Assembly: GCF_023115425.1 (NCBI RefSeq)
Contig: NZ_CP096032.1
Coordinates: 310,001 to 374,000 of the forward strand
Length of the DNA: 64,000 nucleotides
Direction: 5' to 3'
Origin: Synechococcus sp. A10-1-5-1
GTDB lineage: Bacteria > Cyanobacteriota > Cyanobacteriia > PCC-6307 > Cyanobiaceae
Under the pieces are notes generated by a model. The model was not told the origin of the DNA, did not search any database, and saw nothing but the letters and a program-made list of their open reading frames with translations. The position numbers and the translations under genes were made by a program. Positions 37,896 through 47,249 of the stretch are shown here, piece by piece (positions within the stretch are counted from its first letter, which is position 1; the number at the start of each line of letters is the position of its first letter).

Positions 37896-38332
37896 AGCAA
37901 TCCCTCGAGACGCCGGCGGAAATCTTCCAGTTCGTTATTACCGGTGCTGATGGGCTCCTCCGTTGGAGCGACTGGGGCTTCGGCTGTTTGTGTGGCTTCC
38001 TGACCCGGTTCCGGTTGATCGCGCCAGGTGGTCACATCCATGTTCTTTTCAGGAGGGGCGATCAGCAGGCGCTCCTCAGCGGTTTGGGGCAAAAAGCCGC
38101 TAGGAACAAAACGGGCTTCATAGCCAGCACTGGAGCAAAACTCCTCCATCTCACGCCGCTCGATCGCTTCAACACTCGGCATCGGGAAGTCCTGCGCTTC
38201 CAGCAAGCCGGCATAACGTTCCGCGTCGTCACGGTCCTCAAAGAGAAGGACCACGGTGGAGCCGTTTAACTCCAGGGAGTGAATGCCCTCGTTCTCGCTG
38301 CCAGCGTCAAAGAGCAGAACGTGAACCGACAT
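37892..38332 (-). CDS. DUF3110 family protein
   Basis: The 146-residue product begins MSVHVLLFDAGSENEGIHSL, followed by VVLLFEDRDDAERYAGLLEAQDFP and VEAIERREMEEFC, the DUF3110 pattern in which a short alpha/beta domain precedes a disordered tail. The tail here is Pro/Glu/Thr-rich. An in-frame TTG at 38350 is possible, but the ATG at 38332 fits the family. It sits 29 nt after dnaJ and overlaps murQ. Function unknown; chaperone-linked by position only. Confidence 0.8.
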   Translation of the reverse strand: MSVHVLLFDAGSENEGIHSLELNGSTVVLLFEDRDDAERYAGLLEAQDFPMPSVEAIERREMEEFCSSAGYEARFVPSGFLPQTAEERLLIAPPEKNMDVTTWRDQPEPGQEATQTAEAPVAPTEEPISTGNNELEDFRRRLEGLL

Positions 38333-38361
38333 CCAGCACGCACGGGTCAATCACCAGTCTC

Positions 38362-39324
38362 TCACTGATTGATCACGCCATCACGCCCGCCGTCAATTTC
38401 CTCAGCGAGCTGTTGCAGCCGGCGGTACAGCGCTTCTTCCGCTTCGCTGAGCCCTTGGGGAACGACGAGACGGATCTCAACCAACTGGTCACCCCGCTGC
38501 TCGCGATGGCTCAAGCCTCGGGAGCGAAGACGCAAGAGGCGGCCGCTCGAGGAGCCAGGCGGAATACGCAATTGCACCGGACCATCCAGCGTCGGCACAA
38601 CGGCGGTGCAACCCAGCGCCCCCTCAGCGGGGGACAACTCCAGTTGGTAGTGAACCCGCAGACCATCAATGCGCAATCCAGCATCGGTGCGAACCCGAAG
38701 CTGAAGGAAATGGTCGCGCCCGCCTGGGGCGACCCCAGCAAGGCGGAGACGCCAGCCATCTCCTGCCATGGCTGGCGTCCAGACCTCAATGGCTGTTCCA
38801 TCGGGCAGTTCCAATTCCACACGGACGCCCTCGAGTGCCTGCTCAGGGGTGAGCTCCACCAACGATTCCAGCTCTTCACTGGCCACCACCGGGGGGGGCG
38901 GGGGCGGTACAGGTGGGGTCACCCCGCCGGCGGGGGAGGAGTCCTCCTCGAACGGCTCTGGTTCCTGAGGGATGAAGCCGTCATCGGAGACGTGTCGAGG
39001 GGAACGCCTCCGCTCCCGGTGAAAGACCACGTCCAGGTAGTCCTCAAAGTCGGGGAAACCAGTGGCGAAGGGATCCAACCCGGCCGCTGCGGCGACTGAT
39101 TCATCGAGACTGGCCTCCCACTGCTGCCTCCGCTGGGGGTCACTGAGGACGGCGTAGGCCTCGTTGACCGCTTTGAACTGCTCCTCTGCGTGGGGGTCAT
39201 CCCCGTTCAAGTCGGGATGCCAGCGGCGAGCCTGTTGCCGGAACGCTCGCTTCAGGGACGAAGCATCCGCGCCGGGATCAAGGCCGAGGACGGCCCAATG
39301 GTTGATGCTGCCCGTCTCGGACAT
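38362..39324 (-). CDS. DnaJ-type cochaperone (DnaJ3-like)
   Basis: The 320-residue product has a J domain at the N-terminus (HWAVLGLDPGADASSLKRAF, then ARRWHPDLNGDD with the HPD motif), an acidic, Pro-rich linker, and two C-terminal substrate-binding domains (IRIPPGSSSGRLLRLRSRGL). There is no zinc finger, so it is a type II protein. A GTG at 39336 is part of the Shine-Dalgarno-like GGAGGTGAG, so the ATG at 39324 is chosen. It lies 17 nt after a DnaK gene with a long tail, the same arrangement as Synechocystis dnaK3-dnaJ3. Confidence 0.9.
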   Translation of the reverse strand: MSETGSINHWAVLGLDPGADASSLKRAFRQQARRWHPDLNGDDPHAEEQFKAVNEAYAVLSDPQRRQQWEASLDESVAAAAGLDPFATGFPDFEDYLDVVFHRERRRSPRHVSDDGFIPQEPEPFEEDSSPAGGVTPPVPPPPPPVVASEELESLVELTPEQALEGVRVELELPDGTAIEVWTPAMAGDGWRLRLAGVAPGGRDHFLQLRVRTDAGLRIDGLRVHYQLELSPAEGALGCTAVVPTLDGPVQLRIPPGSSSGRLLRLRSRGLSHREQRGDQLVEIRLVVPQGLSEAEEALYRRLQQLAEEIDGGRDGVINQ

Positions 39325-39341
39325 CACAGGACTCACCTCCG

Positions 39342-41669
39342 TCAGTCCTCAGCCCAGGGATCTCCTTCATAGGAGCCGTGATCGGGTGTGGCCGGTGTCG
39401 CCGTTCTGGGACGGGGGGCATTGCCCCGCTCGACAACGCGGGCTTCGCGGAGCTGATCCACCCCTTCCTCATAGCGATCGTCGTAGCGGGCGTCATCGCG
39501 ATCGGGGTAGCGATCGAACTCCCCGTAGCGGGGGGCCGGCTCGAATTCCCGTTCGCTTCGGCCGTAGCGATCAGCGGGCTCGTCCCAGGGCTGGTTGCGG
39601 GGTTGAGGCGATTGATCCCAGCGGGGTGGGGCCTCAATCGACCGATCCCAACTCGGACGCGGGGCATCAAATCGGTCCAGGCTCGGGCGATCCCAGCGGT
39701 CCTCCTGCCAGCCACCACCGAGACGCGGTTCACTCCAGGGGTCGCGGGAGCGGCCCGGGCGATCCCAGTCATCCCAATCGTCTTCAGCAAAGAGTTCATC
39801 CTTGAGCGAGCCCAAGGTGTTTTTGATTCCCTGGATCGGATTGGAGTCCTGCTTGCGCTCGCTGGCCAGACGCCGGTTCAAGCCATAGATGGCCTCTTGC
39901 AGCTGACTGACGCTGATGTCGAGTTCGCTGAGATCTCCATCGGCCAACATCTCCTGCACATCGCGCATGGCGATCTCAACGGCTCGTTGCTGGCGCTCGG
40001 CGCCGTAGGGACCCAATTCCAGGGCCGCATCCCGCAGCCGACGCTCGGCTTGACCCACCAAGGTTTGGGCGCGGTTGCGTCGATCGATCTCCGCCCGCTT
40101 GCGACGGTCCTCGCTGGCCTTTTCTTCGGCCTCCGCAATCAGGGTCTTGATCTCCTCTTCACTGAGGTTGGATCCGCCCTGGATGCTGACGCTCTGCTGC
40201 CGACCCGTCGTGCGGTCTGTGGCCGACACCTGGAGGAGTCCGTTGGCGTCAATGTCAAAGGAAACCTGGACTTGGGGGACGCCCCGGGGTGCAGGGGGGA
40301 TGCCCGAGAGCTTGAAGCGGCCAAGGCTCTTGTTGCCATCGGCCATCTGACGCTCCCCTTGGAGCACGTGAATTTCAACAGAACTTTGGTTGGCTTCAGA
40401 CGTGCTGAAGAGATCGCTCTTCCGCACCGGTATCGAGGTGTTGCGAGGGATCAGAACCTTCATCACCCCGCCGATGGTCTCCAATCCCAAGGAGAGCGGG
40501 GTCACGTCATTGAGCATCAGATCCCGCAGTTCGCCGGTCAGGATTCCGGCTTGGACAGCGGCGCCAATCGAAACGACCTCATCGGGATTGACGGACTGGC
40601 AGGGTTCCAGAGGAATCAAGGTGCGAACCATCTGCTGGACCATCGGCATCCGGGTCGAGCCACCCACCAGGACCACATCGTCGATGTCCTCAGCGGCAAA
40701 TCCGGAGTCGCGCAGAGCCCGTTGCACCGGGCGAAGCAGACGATCGAGCAGGTCCGGACAGAGCCCTTCAAAGGTGCTGCGCTCCAGAGTCGTCTCGATA
40801 TGGAGCGGTCCGTCCTTGCCCGTGGCGATGAAGGGCAAGGAAATAGGAGTGCTCTGAACACCACTGAGTTCGATCTTGGCCTTCTCGGCCGCCTCAGTCA
40901 GGCGCTGCAGGGCCTGACGATCCCGCCGCAGGTCGATCTCATGCTCTTTTTGGAAGGCATCAGCCAACCAATCCACGATTCTGCGATCCCAGTCGTTGCC
41001 ACCCAGTTGGGTATCACCGCTGGTGGCTTTGACATCAAAAACCCCCTGGGCGATCCGAAGGATCGAGACATCGAACGTGCCACCGCCAAGGTCAAAGACC
41101 AGCACGCGCTTCACGGTGCTTCGGTCGAATCCGTAGGCCAGGGCTGCTGCAGTGGGTTCGTTCAGGATCCGTTCCACCGCAATCCCGGCCAGGCGGCCGG
41201 CATCACGGGTGGCCTGACGCTGGGCGTCATTGAAGTAAGCCGGAACCGTGATGACCGCGGCCTCCACGGGCTCACCGAGGTAGGTACTGGCGTCATCCAC
41301 CAGCTTGCGCAACACGCTCGCTACCAGTTCCTCAGGGGCGTACTCCCGCTCCGTAGCTGGACAGACCACGCGCACATTGCCCTGGTCGTTGGCGCGCACG
41401 GTGTAGGGAACGGCCAGACTGCCGTCATCGAGCTCATCCCACTGGCGGCCAACAAAACGTTTGAGATTCGCGAAGGTATTCCGCGGGTTCAGGACCAGCT
41501 GGCGACGGGCCAGCTGACCGACAAGGAGTTCCTGGTCTTTGCTGAAGCCGACCACTGAAGGGGTCGTGCGACCGCCCTCCGCGCTCGCAATAACCTGCGG
41601 CCGACCACCCTCCAGCACCGCAACCACGGAGTTGGTGGTTCCCAGGTCGATTCCAACGATCCGTGCCAA
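39342..41669 (-). CDS. dnaK3: DnaK-type Hsp70 chaperone, DnaK3-like with long C-terminal tail
   Basis: The 775-residue Hsp70 is about 135 residues longer than E. coli DnaK. The nucleotide-binding domain shows GIDLGTTNSVVAV, ILNEPTAAALAYG, VFDLGGGTFDVSIL and VVLVGGSTRMPMV. The substrate-binding domain and lid follow to about residue 630. The tail is rich in Trp, Asp, Arg and Pro, with many WDR/WDQ/WDE units and RYxxR segments. Cyanobacterial DnaK3 is known for such an extension and for thylakoid-membrane association together with its adjacent DnaJ; the pairing here supports this assignment over DnaK1 or DnaK2. Confidence 0.9.
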   Translation of the reverse strand: MARIVGIDLGTTNSVVAVLEGGRPQVIASAEGGRTTPSVVGFSKDQELLVGQLARRQLVLNPRNTFANLKRFVGRQWDELDDGSLAVPYTVRANDQGNVRVVCPATEREYAPEELVASVLRKLVDDASTYLGEPVEAAVITVPAYFNDAQRQATRDAGRLAGIAVERILNEPTAAALAYGFDRSTVKRVLVFDLGGGTFDVSILRIAQGVFDVKATSGDTQLGGNDWDRRIVDWLADAFQKEHEIDLRRDRQALQRLTEAAEKAKIELSGVQSTPISLPFIATGKDGPLHIETTLERSTFEGLCPDLLDRLLRPVQRALRDSGFAAEDIDDVVLVGGSTRMPMVQQMVRTLIPLEPCQSVNPDEVVSIGAAVQAGILTGELRDLMLNDVTPLSLGLETIGGVMKVLIPRNTSIPVRKSDLFSTSEANQSSVEIHVLQGERQMADGNKSLGRFKLSGIPPAPRGVPQVQVSFDIDANGLLQVSATDRTTGRQQSVSIQGGSNLSEEEIKTLIAEAEEKASEDRRKRAEIDRRNRAQTLVGQAERRLRDAALELGPYGAERQQRAVEIAMRDVQEMLADGDLSELDISVSQLQEAIYGLNRRLASERKQDSNPIQGIKNTLGSLKDELFAEDDWDDWDRPGRSRDPWSEPRLGGGWQEDRWDRPSLDRFDAPRPSWDRSIEAPPRWDQSPQPRNQPWDEPADRYGRSEREFEPAPRYGEFDRYPDRDDARYDDRYEEGVDQLREARVVERGNAPRPRTATPATPDHGSYEGDPWAED

Positions 41670-41761
41670 CTGCGTTCCTGCGCCCTGGGGCCATCCACGT
41701 CGTGCCCCAAAGCTAACGGCAATGGGGCAGAGGGATAGATTCCTAGGAGGTTAAGAACCCC

Positions 41762-42715
41762 ATGGCCAGGAGTCCGCGCCTTGAGCTCTTCGCCTTGCGG
41801 CGTCGGTCGGCCACCGAACGGGCTGCTGACCGTGGTTTTCAGCAACTTGCCGTTGCCCTGGCAGGGGCCGTTGGCCTGTTGGTCTTCGCCATCCTGCTGA
41901 CGGTCTTCACCGGTGCTTGGGAGGCAATCCAGACCTTCGGTCTGTCCTTCATCACCACGTCGGACTGGGATCCGATCAGCGAGCACTACGGCGCCTTCAC
42001 CGCGATTTACGGCACGTTGGTGAGCTCAGGGGTGGCTCTTCTGATCGCTGTGCCCCTTGGCGTTGGCACGGCAATCTTTCTGACCGAGAACATCATCCCC
42101 AAGGGCATCAGGGAAGTGTTGGGCGTGATGGTGGAGCTGCTCGCAGCCATTCCCTCCGTGGTTCTGGGACTGTGGGCCATCGTTGTGATGGAGCCATTTC
42201 TGCGCCCCTTCCTGTCGGACCTCCATCGCTATCTGGGCTGGATTCCGCTGTTCTCGACAGAACCTCAGGGCCCCGGGATGGCCCCGGCCTCCTTGATCTT
42301 GGTTGTGATGATTTTGCCGATCATCACGGCGATCTCTCGGGACGCTTTGAGACAAGTGCCTGATGGGCTGAGGCAGGCGGCCTATGGGATTGGAACCACC
42401 CGCTGGGGGGCCATCCTTCAGGTCATGCTTCCCGCCGCAATCTCTGGAATCACCGGCGGGGTGATGTTGGCGCTGGGTCGTGCCATGGGCGAGACCATGG
42501 CCGTCACCATGATCATCGGCAACTCCAACAATTTCAGCTTCAGCCTGCTGGCTCCAGCGAACACGATTTCGTCAATGTTGGCCAACCAATTCGGTGAAGC
42601 CGATGGCATCCAGGTCTCAGCACTCATGTACGCGGCACTGGTGCTGATGCTGATGACCCTGCTGGTGAACCTTTTGGCCCAGCAGGTCGTGAAGCGACTG
42701 AGCCTGAAGTACTGA
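41762..42715 (+). CDS. pstC: phosphate ABC transporter permease
   Basis: One of the two membrane subunits of the high-affinity phosphate importer. The 317-residue product has about six membrane helices; ISEHYGAFTAIYGTLVSSG and the permease EAA-type loop (RQVPDGLRQAAYGIGTTRW) are typical, as is GRAMGETMAVTMIIGN. A strong AGGAGG Shine-Dalgarno precedes the start at 41745-41750, overlapping AGGTTAAG (41748-41755), the reverse complement of a CTTAACCT Pho-box half-site. pstA follows 3 nt later. The pstS binding-protein gene is not in the window. Confidence 0.95.
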   Translation: MARSPRLELFALRRRSATERAADRGFQQLAVALAGAVGLLVFAILLTVFTGAWEAIQTFGLSFITTSDWDPISEHYGAFTAIYGTLVSSGVALLIAVPLGVGTAIFLTENIIPKGIREVLGVMVELLAAIPSVVLGLWAIVVMEPFLRPFLSDLHRYLGWIPLFSTEPQGPGMAPASLILVVMILPIITAISRDALRQVPDGLRQAAYGIGTTRWGAILQVMLPAAISGITGGVMLALGRAMGETMAVTMIIGNSNNFSFSLLAPANTISSMLANQFGEADGIQVSALMYAALVLMLMTLLVNLLAQQVVKRLSLKY

Positions 42716-42718
42716 GCC

Positions 42719-43600
42719 ATGACCCTTTCGAAGCGCGGCTCCCTCCGCTACCGCAGCAGCCTCTCGAGGAACATCTGGAACCGGGTCTTCACCTCGATCG
42801 CTGCCCTGTTCACAGGACTTGCCGTGCTGCCGCTGGTGTTGGTCCTGGTCTATGTGCTGATTAAGGGCGGAGCACTGATCAACTGGCAGCTCCTCACTGA
42901 GTTGCCGCCACCGCCTGGCCTCGATGGTGGCGGCATTGGTAACGCCATCGTTGGGACCTTGTTGATCACTGTTCTCGCCAGCTCAATTGCCATTCCTATC
43001 GGTGTGGGCGGTGGCATCTATCTGGCGGAGTACTCCCGCTCGGGTGGCTTTGCTCAGTTCGTGCGCTTCGGCACCAACGTGCTCTCGGGTGTGCCGTCGA
43101 TTATCTGTGGTGTCTTTATTTATGGCCTGATCGTCAGCACCCGAGCGATTGCTGGTCACAGCTACAGCGCGATTGCCGGTGGCATGGCCCTTGCTGTTCT
43201 GATGATCCCCACGGTCATCAAGACCACGGATGAAGGCCTCAAGCTGGTGCCCCAGGAGCTGCGTTGGGGGGCCATGGGTGTCGGGGCTTCCAAGGTGGTC
43301 ACCATTACGTGCGTGACCCTGCCAGCCGCCTTCGCACCGATCGCCACCGGTGTGGTTTTGGGGATTGCTCGGGCGGCGGGTGAGACCGCACCGCTGATCT
43401 TTACCGCACTGTTTTCACCGTTCTGGGCTGATGGGGTTCTCAACCCCATCGCCTCAATGTCAGTGCTGATCTACAACTACGCGATCATGCCCTACGAGGC
43501 CCAGATCTCCCTGGCCTGGGCGGCGTCCTTTGTCTTGGTGATGATGATCCTGCTGGCCAATCTCTTGGCCCGATGGATCGGCCGCCTCTCCCGCGCCTGA
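42719..43600 (+). CDS. pstA: phosphate ABC transporter permease
   Basis: Second membrane subunit of the Pst phosphate importer, 293 residues with about six helices. It shows [35 protein letters not shown], the coupling loop [19 protein letters not shown] and [17 protein letters not shown]. It starts 3 nt after pstC. The pstB frame opens inside its 3' end, but the likely pstB start lies beyond its stop. Confidence 0.95.
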   Translation: MTLSKRGSLRYRSSLSRNIWNRVFTSIAALFTGLAVLPLVLVLVYVLIKGGALINWQLLTELPPPPGLDGGGIGNAIVGTLLITVLASSIAIPIGVGGGIYLAEYSRSGGFAQFVRFGTNVLSGVPSIICGVFIYGLIVSTRAIAGHSYSAIAGGMALAVLMIPTVIKTTDEGLKLVPQELRWGAMGVGASKVVTITCVTLPAAFAPIATGVVLGIARAAGETAPLIFTALFSPFWADGVLNPIASMSVLIYNYAIMPYEAQISLAWAASFVLVMMILLANLLARWIGRLSRA

Positions 43601-43647
43601 TCTCCTCCCTGCGCCCGCTTTCTCAACCAAGCCCGAACGACTCGATC

Positions 43648-44466
43648 GTGATCTCCTCTCCCCAGGCCAGCTCCTCTTCCAGCAGCAACGGGGTTTGCCT
43701 GTCCCTTCAGGACGTCTCGATTAGCTACGGCAGCAAGGAAGCAGTACGGGGCGTCTACATGGATATTCCTCGCGGTCAAGTCACGGCCTTCATCGGCCCC
43801 TCGGGTTGCGGCAAGAGCACCGTGCTTCGGGCCTTGAATCGCATGAACGATCTGATCGACGGCTGTTCGATTAAGGGTCGGGTGATCTTTGATGAACAGG
43901 ATCTGTACGCCCGGCACGTCGACCCGGTCGAAGTCCGCCGACGCATTGGAATGGTGTTTCAGAAACCCAACCCGTTCCCCAAAAGTATTTACGAGAACAT
44001 TGCCTTTGGCGCTCGGGTCAATGGCTACAAAGGCGACATGGATGAGCTCGTGGAGCGCTCCCTGCGGAAAGCAGCCCTTTGGGATGAAACCAAGGACAAG
44101 CTTAAAGAGAGCGGCTATGCCCTCTCCGGCGGTCAACAGCAGCGGCTCTGCATTGCCCGGACCATTGCGATCGAGCCTGAAGTGATCTTGATGGATGAGC
44201 CTTGCTCTGCGCTCGATCCAATCTCGACATTAAAAATCGAGGAGATGATGCATGAGCTCAAGAAGAATTACACAATTGTGATCGTCACGCACAACATGCA
44301 GCAGGCCGTCCGGGTGAGCGATTACACCGGTTTCTTCAACGTCAGTCAACGCAGCGACCGCGAGAGCAAGGTTGGAACGCTGGTTGAATTTGCTGAAACG
44401 GAACAGATTTTCAACGCCCCCAAAGAGCAGGCCACCCAGGACTATGTGACGGGTCGCTTCGGTTAA
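43648..44466 (+). CDS. pstB: phosphate ABC transporter ATPase
   Basis: The ATP-hydrolysing subunit of the Pst importer. Walker A is GPSGCGKST, the Q loop is in [17 protein letters not shown], the signature is [13 protein letters not shown] and Walker B is VILMDEP, with the switch His in [20 protein letters not shown]. The frame opens at 43573 inside pstA, but the GTG at 43648 follows the pstA stop and gives 272 residues, close to the usual length. The terminator at 44497-44516 ends the operon. Confidence 0.95.
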   Translation: MISSPQASSSSSSNGVCLSLQDVSISYGSKEAVRGVYMDIPRGQVTAFIGPSGCGKSTVLRALNRMNDLIDGCSIKGRVIFDEQDLYARHVDPVEVRRRIGMVFQKPNPFPKSIYENIAFGARVNGYKGDMDELVERSLRKAALWDETKDKLKESGYALSGGQQQRLCIARTIAIEPEVILMDEPCSALDPISTLKIEEMMHELKKNYTIVIVTHNMQQAVRVSDYTGFFNVSQRSDRESKVGTLVEFAETEQIFNAPKEQATQDYVTGRFG

Positions 44467-44496
44467 TTCGTCCGGCCAAAAGTTCCCACAAAAAAA

Positions 44497-44516
44497 CCGC
44501 TCAAAGAGCGGCTTTT
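44497..44516. terminator. bidirectional intrinsic terminator for pstB and tRNA-Ser
   Basis: The 6-bp stem CCGCTC/GAGCGG with loop AAA is flanked by an A tract on its left and CTTTT on its right. Read leftward it is a stem followed by seven T, a strong terminator for tRNA-Ser; read rightward it is followed by CTTTTC and can end the pst operon. Confidence 0.85.
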
Positions 44517-44520
44517 CAAA

Positions 44521-44607
44521 CGGAGAGGGAGGGATTCGAACCCTCGATAGAGTTGCCCCTATACAGCATTTCCAGTGCTGCGCCTTCGACCACTCGGCCA
44601 CCTCTCC
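44521..44607 (-). tRNA. tRNA-Ser (anticodon GGA)
   Basis: The minus strand folds as a class II tRNA. The acceptor stem pairs GGAGAGG with CCTCTCC, with discriminator G. The D arm contains GCCGAGTGGTCGAAGGC. The anticodon stem CAGCA/TGCTG holds the loop CTGGAAA, giving anticodon GGA. A long variable arm (TAGGGGCAACTCTA) is the serine identity feature, and the T arm has GAGGGTTCGAATCCCTC. The CCA end is not encoded. Confidence 0.95.
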
Positions 44608-44725
44608 GTGAGGGGCTTTTCGCAGCTCCGCCTCCGAACCTTGAAGGGATCAGTGGGCGTCGCGGCTGCGCGGGGGCAACGACGAGAATGTAGCAGTCAC
44701 TGCTCCCCCATTGGATTGCTGCTCC

Positions 44726-45091
44726 ATGCACAGTCACCCGATCACGGTTCATTGGCGCCAAGAGAACCGCACGATCCAGTTGAACGTGCCCGAAGGCGAG
44801 TACATCCTCAAGAGCTTTGAACAACAGGGGGAGCCCCTGCCCTTCAGCTGCCGCAATGGCTGCTGCACCGCCTGCGCCGTTCGCGTCCTCGATGGAGAGA
44901 TCGACCAGCGCGAAGCCCTTGGCCTCTCCAAGGAGATCCGAAGCCGCGGCTATGGGCTGCTCTGCGTCGCTCGGGCCACCGGTCCTCTGGAAGTAGAGAC
45001 CCAGGACGAGGACGAGGTGTATGAGCTGCAGTTCGGCCGCCACTTCGGTCGTGGCAAGGTGCGCGCAGGCCTGCCGTTGGATGAGGAGTAA
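44726..45091 (+). CDS. 2Fe-2S ferredoxin, plant type
   Basis: The 121-residue product has the plant-type ferredoxin fold. ILKSFEQQGEPLPFSCRNGC precedes the Cys pattern C-x4-C-x2-C (SCRNGCCTACAV; an additional Cys is adjacent) and the fourth ligand in YGLLCVARA. It has a longer C-terminal tail (about 30 residues) than photosynthetic PetF, so I expect a specialised electron carrier. An in-frame TTG at 44711 is possible; the ATG at 44726 is preferred. An inositol-phosphatase family gene follows 8 nt later. Confidence 0.9.
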   Translation: MHSHPITVHWRQENRTIQLNVPEGEYILKSFEQQGEPLPFSCRNGCCTACAVRVLDGEIDQREALGLSKEIRSRGYGLLCVARATGPLEVETQDEDEVYELQFGRHFGRGKVRAGLPLDEE

Positions 45092-45099
45092 GCACCGGA

Positions 45100-45990
45100 A
45101 TGAACCCACGTCTCACCGACCAGGCCGCCCAGCACTCCGGCTTAAGCCACGCTGATCTGGAGCGGCTCAGTGGCATCGCCCGTCAAGCCGCGACGGCTGG
45201 TGCCAGTCAACTCAAGGCCCTGTTCGGGCGACTGGAGCGCATCCGCGAAAAGGGCCGCGCCGGTGACCTCGTCACCGAGGCCGATGTGGCCGCTGAACAG
45301 GCCGTCCTGCAGGTCCTGAGCGAGGAGACACCTGAGTTAGGGGTCCTCGCAGAGGAGAGCGGCCGCAAGGAAGGCCAAGGGAGCGACTTGCAGTGGTGTG
45401 TCGATCCCCTCGATGGGACGACGAACTATGCGCATGGCTATCCGTTTTTTGGAACCTCCATTGGCTTGACCTGGCGCGGGCAGCCCCTCCTGGGTGCCCT
45501 GGCCGTTCCAGCACTCGATCGGCTCTATTGGGCCGCGCCAGGGCTGGGTGCTTGGTGCAACGATGCCGCCATCACTGTCAGCGGCTGCAACAACCTCGGA
45601 GATTCCCTCCTGGTGACTGGGTTTGCCTACGACCGGCACAACCGCTTGGACAACAACTACGCCGAATTCGCGTATTTCACCCATCGCACGCGGGGCGTGC
45701 GTCGCGGCGGCGCTGCTGCTGTGGACCTTGCATTCGTAGCCCAGGGACTCCTGGACGGCTATTGGGAGCGGGGGCTCTCGCCTTGGGATCTGGCCGCTGG
45801 CATGGCCCTGGTGGAGCAGGCCGGTGGCGTGGTCTGTTCCTACGACGGATCCCCGGCGCAGCTCGCGACTGGTCGGTTAATCGCTTGCACACCTGGGCTG
45901 GAGCAGGCCTTGATCGAGGGCCTGGGGAACTGCAGGCCGCTGACGGGGGCAAGTTTCGGCGCCCCGGAGCTGGATCAGCCCAGTCCATAG
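45100..45990 (+). CDS. inositol monophosphatase family protein
   Basis: The 296-residue product has the metal-binding motifs of the IMPase family: GDLVTEADVAAE, LAEESG, WCVDPLDGTTNYAHGYPFF and SPWDLAAGMALVEQAGG. Members act on inositol phosphate, other sugar phosphates, or histidinol phosphate; the last is of interest because hisZ begins 28 nt downstream, but the sequence alone does not decide. Soluble; preceded by the 2Fe-2S ferredoxin. Confidence 0.92.
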   Translation: MNPRLTDQAAQHSGLSHADLERLSGIARQAATAGASQLKALFGRLERIREKGRAGDLVTEADVAAEQAVLQVLSEETPELGVLAEESGRKEGQGSDLQWCVDPLDGTTNYAHGYPFFGTSIGLTWRGQPLLGALAVPALDRLYWAAPGLGAWCNDAAITVSGCNNLGDSLLVTGFAYDRHNRLDNNYAEFAYFTHRTRGVRRGGAAAVDLAFVAQGLLDGYWERGLSPWDLAAGMALVEQAGGVVCSYDGSPAQLATGRLIACTPGLEQALIEGLGNCRPLTGASFGAPELDQPSP

Positions 45991-46018
45991 GATCGCCCCA
46001 CTTCGACCTGGCCTTGCG

Positions 46019-47194
46019 ATGGCTCTTCAACCGGCGGCCGGAACCAGGGATCTGAATCCTCGCGAGGTGGATGGCAACCGTTGGCTGTCGGAGCAACTCG
46101 GCCAGGTCTATCGCCTCTGGGGCTACGTCGAAGTCAGTCCTCCCAGCGTCGAACGCCTAGAAACCCTGGAGGCCGGCGGACGGATCAACGACCGCGAATT
46201 GGTTCGTCTCGCCAGTGATGACCCCCTGGGTCTGCGCCCAGAGATGACGGCCTCCATTGCCCGGGCCGCCTGCACACGGATGGCGCAACTTCCCCGGCCA
46301 CTGCGTCTTTGGAGTTGCGGCAGGGTCTTCCGCAGCGTCCAGAGTGATACCGGTCAGCAACGCCTCGAAGAGCAACTGCAGAGCGGTGTCGAACTCTTCG
46401 CTCTAGCCAACGGCAGCGCGAGCGTCGCCGATGCCGAGCTCCTGCGCCTGTTGCTGGCCTGCATCGAGAAGGTCGGCATCGGCGCCCAACAGCGCCCGAA
46501 GTTGCTGCTGGGCCATCACGGTGTGCTCTCGGCCCTGCTCGACCAAGTCCCAGCTGCGCAGCGCACTGCCGTGCGCAAAGCCCTCGTTAGCTTTGATCCC
46601 CTGGCCCTGGCCAGCCTTGAGCTCCCGAACGAGCAACGCCAGTCACTCGAGCAATTGATGCGGTTGCGTGGGGCACCCCAGATGGTGCTGGCGCAACTGC
46701 AGACGTTGCTTGGCCCGTCTCGCCTTCTCGACGAACTCGCGGACTGCCTCAAAGTCGTGGCACCGGAAGCAGCTCAGGGGCATGTGGAACTGCAGCTCGA
46801 CCCCACCTTCCAGCCGCACTTTGATCTCTACGACGGCCTTGTTTTGAAGTTGGTCTGCCAGGGCGTGGACGCACCAGTGGAAATCGCCAGTGGCGGTCGC
46901 TACGACGCCCTGGTGGAACGCTTTGGCGGCGAAGCCTCAGGGCTGGGCTTCAGCTTCGATCTAGAAGCCATCCAAACGTTGCTCGGCACCGAGAAGACAG
47001 CCCCCCAACGTCCCAACGTGACGTTGGTCAGTTTTAAGGACGCCACTCATCTGCCGGCCGCCCTGGCGGCCCAGTCCGCACAGCACCAACAGGGGCAACC
47101 CTGTTTGCTGTTGCATCAGCCCTGCCCCTCAGAGGCGGATGCGAGAACGCAAGCAGAAGCCCGCGGCTGTCGAGAGGTGATCTGGATCGGCTAG
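46019..47194 (+). CDS. hisZ: ATP phosphoribosyltransferase regulatory subunit
   Basis: HisZ is a catalytically inactive histidyl-tRNA-synthetase-like subunit that activates short-form HisG in histidine synthesis. The 391-residue product has class II motif 2-like GLRPEMTASIARAAC and LRLWSCGRVFRSVQSDTG, and a motif 3-like GGRYDALVERFGGEASGLGF. It lacks a C-terminal anticodon-binding domain of full length, which separates it from HisS. HisG is not in the window. Confidence 0.9.
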   Translation: MALQPAAGTRDLNPREVDGNRWLSEQLGQVYRLWGYVEVSPPSVERLETLEAGGRINDRELVRLASDDPLGLRPEMTASIARAACTRMAQLPRPLRLWSCGRVFRSVQSDTGQQRLEEQLQSGVELFALANGSASVADAELLRLLLACIEKVGIGAQQRPKLLLGHHGVLSALLDQVPAAQRTAVRKALVSFDPLALASLELPNEQRQSLEQLMRLRGAPQMVLAQLQTLLGPSRLLDELADCLKVVAPEAAQGHVELQLDPTFQPHFDLYDGLVLKLVCQGVDAPVEIASGGRYDALVERFGGEASGLGFSFDLEAIQTLLGTEKTAPQRPNVTLVSFKDATHLPAALAAQSAQHQQGQPCLLLHQPCPSEADARTQAEARGCREVIWIG

Positions 47195-47249
47195 AGCAGC
47201 GCCTGGACCATGGGGTCCTTAGGATCCCAGCTCCGTTAAGGCACTGCTG

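Noticed and set aside
39378-41558. 726-residue open frame on the plus strand
   Set aside because: It is fully antisense to dnaK3, has no domain pattern, and arises from codon bias in the high-GC opposite strand.
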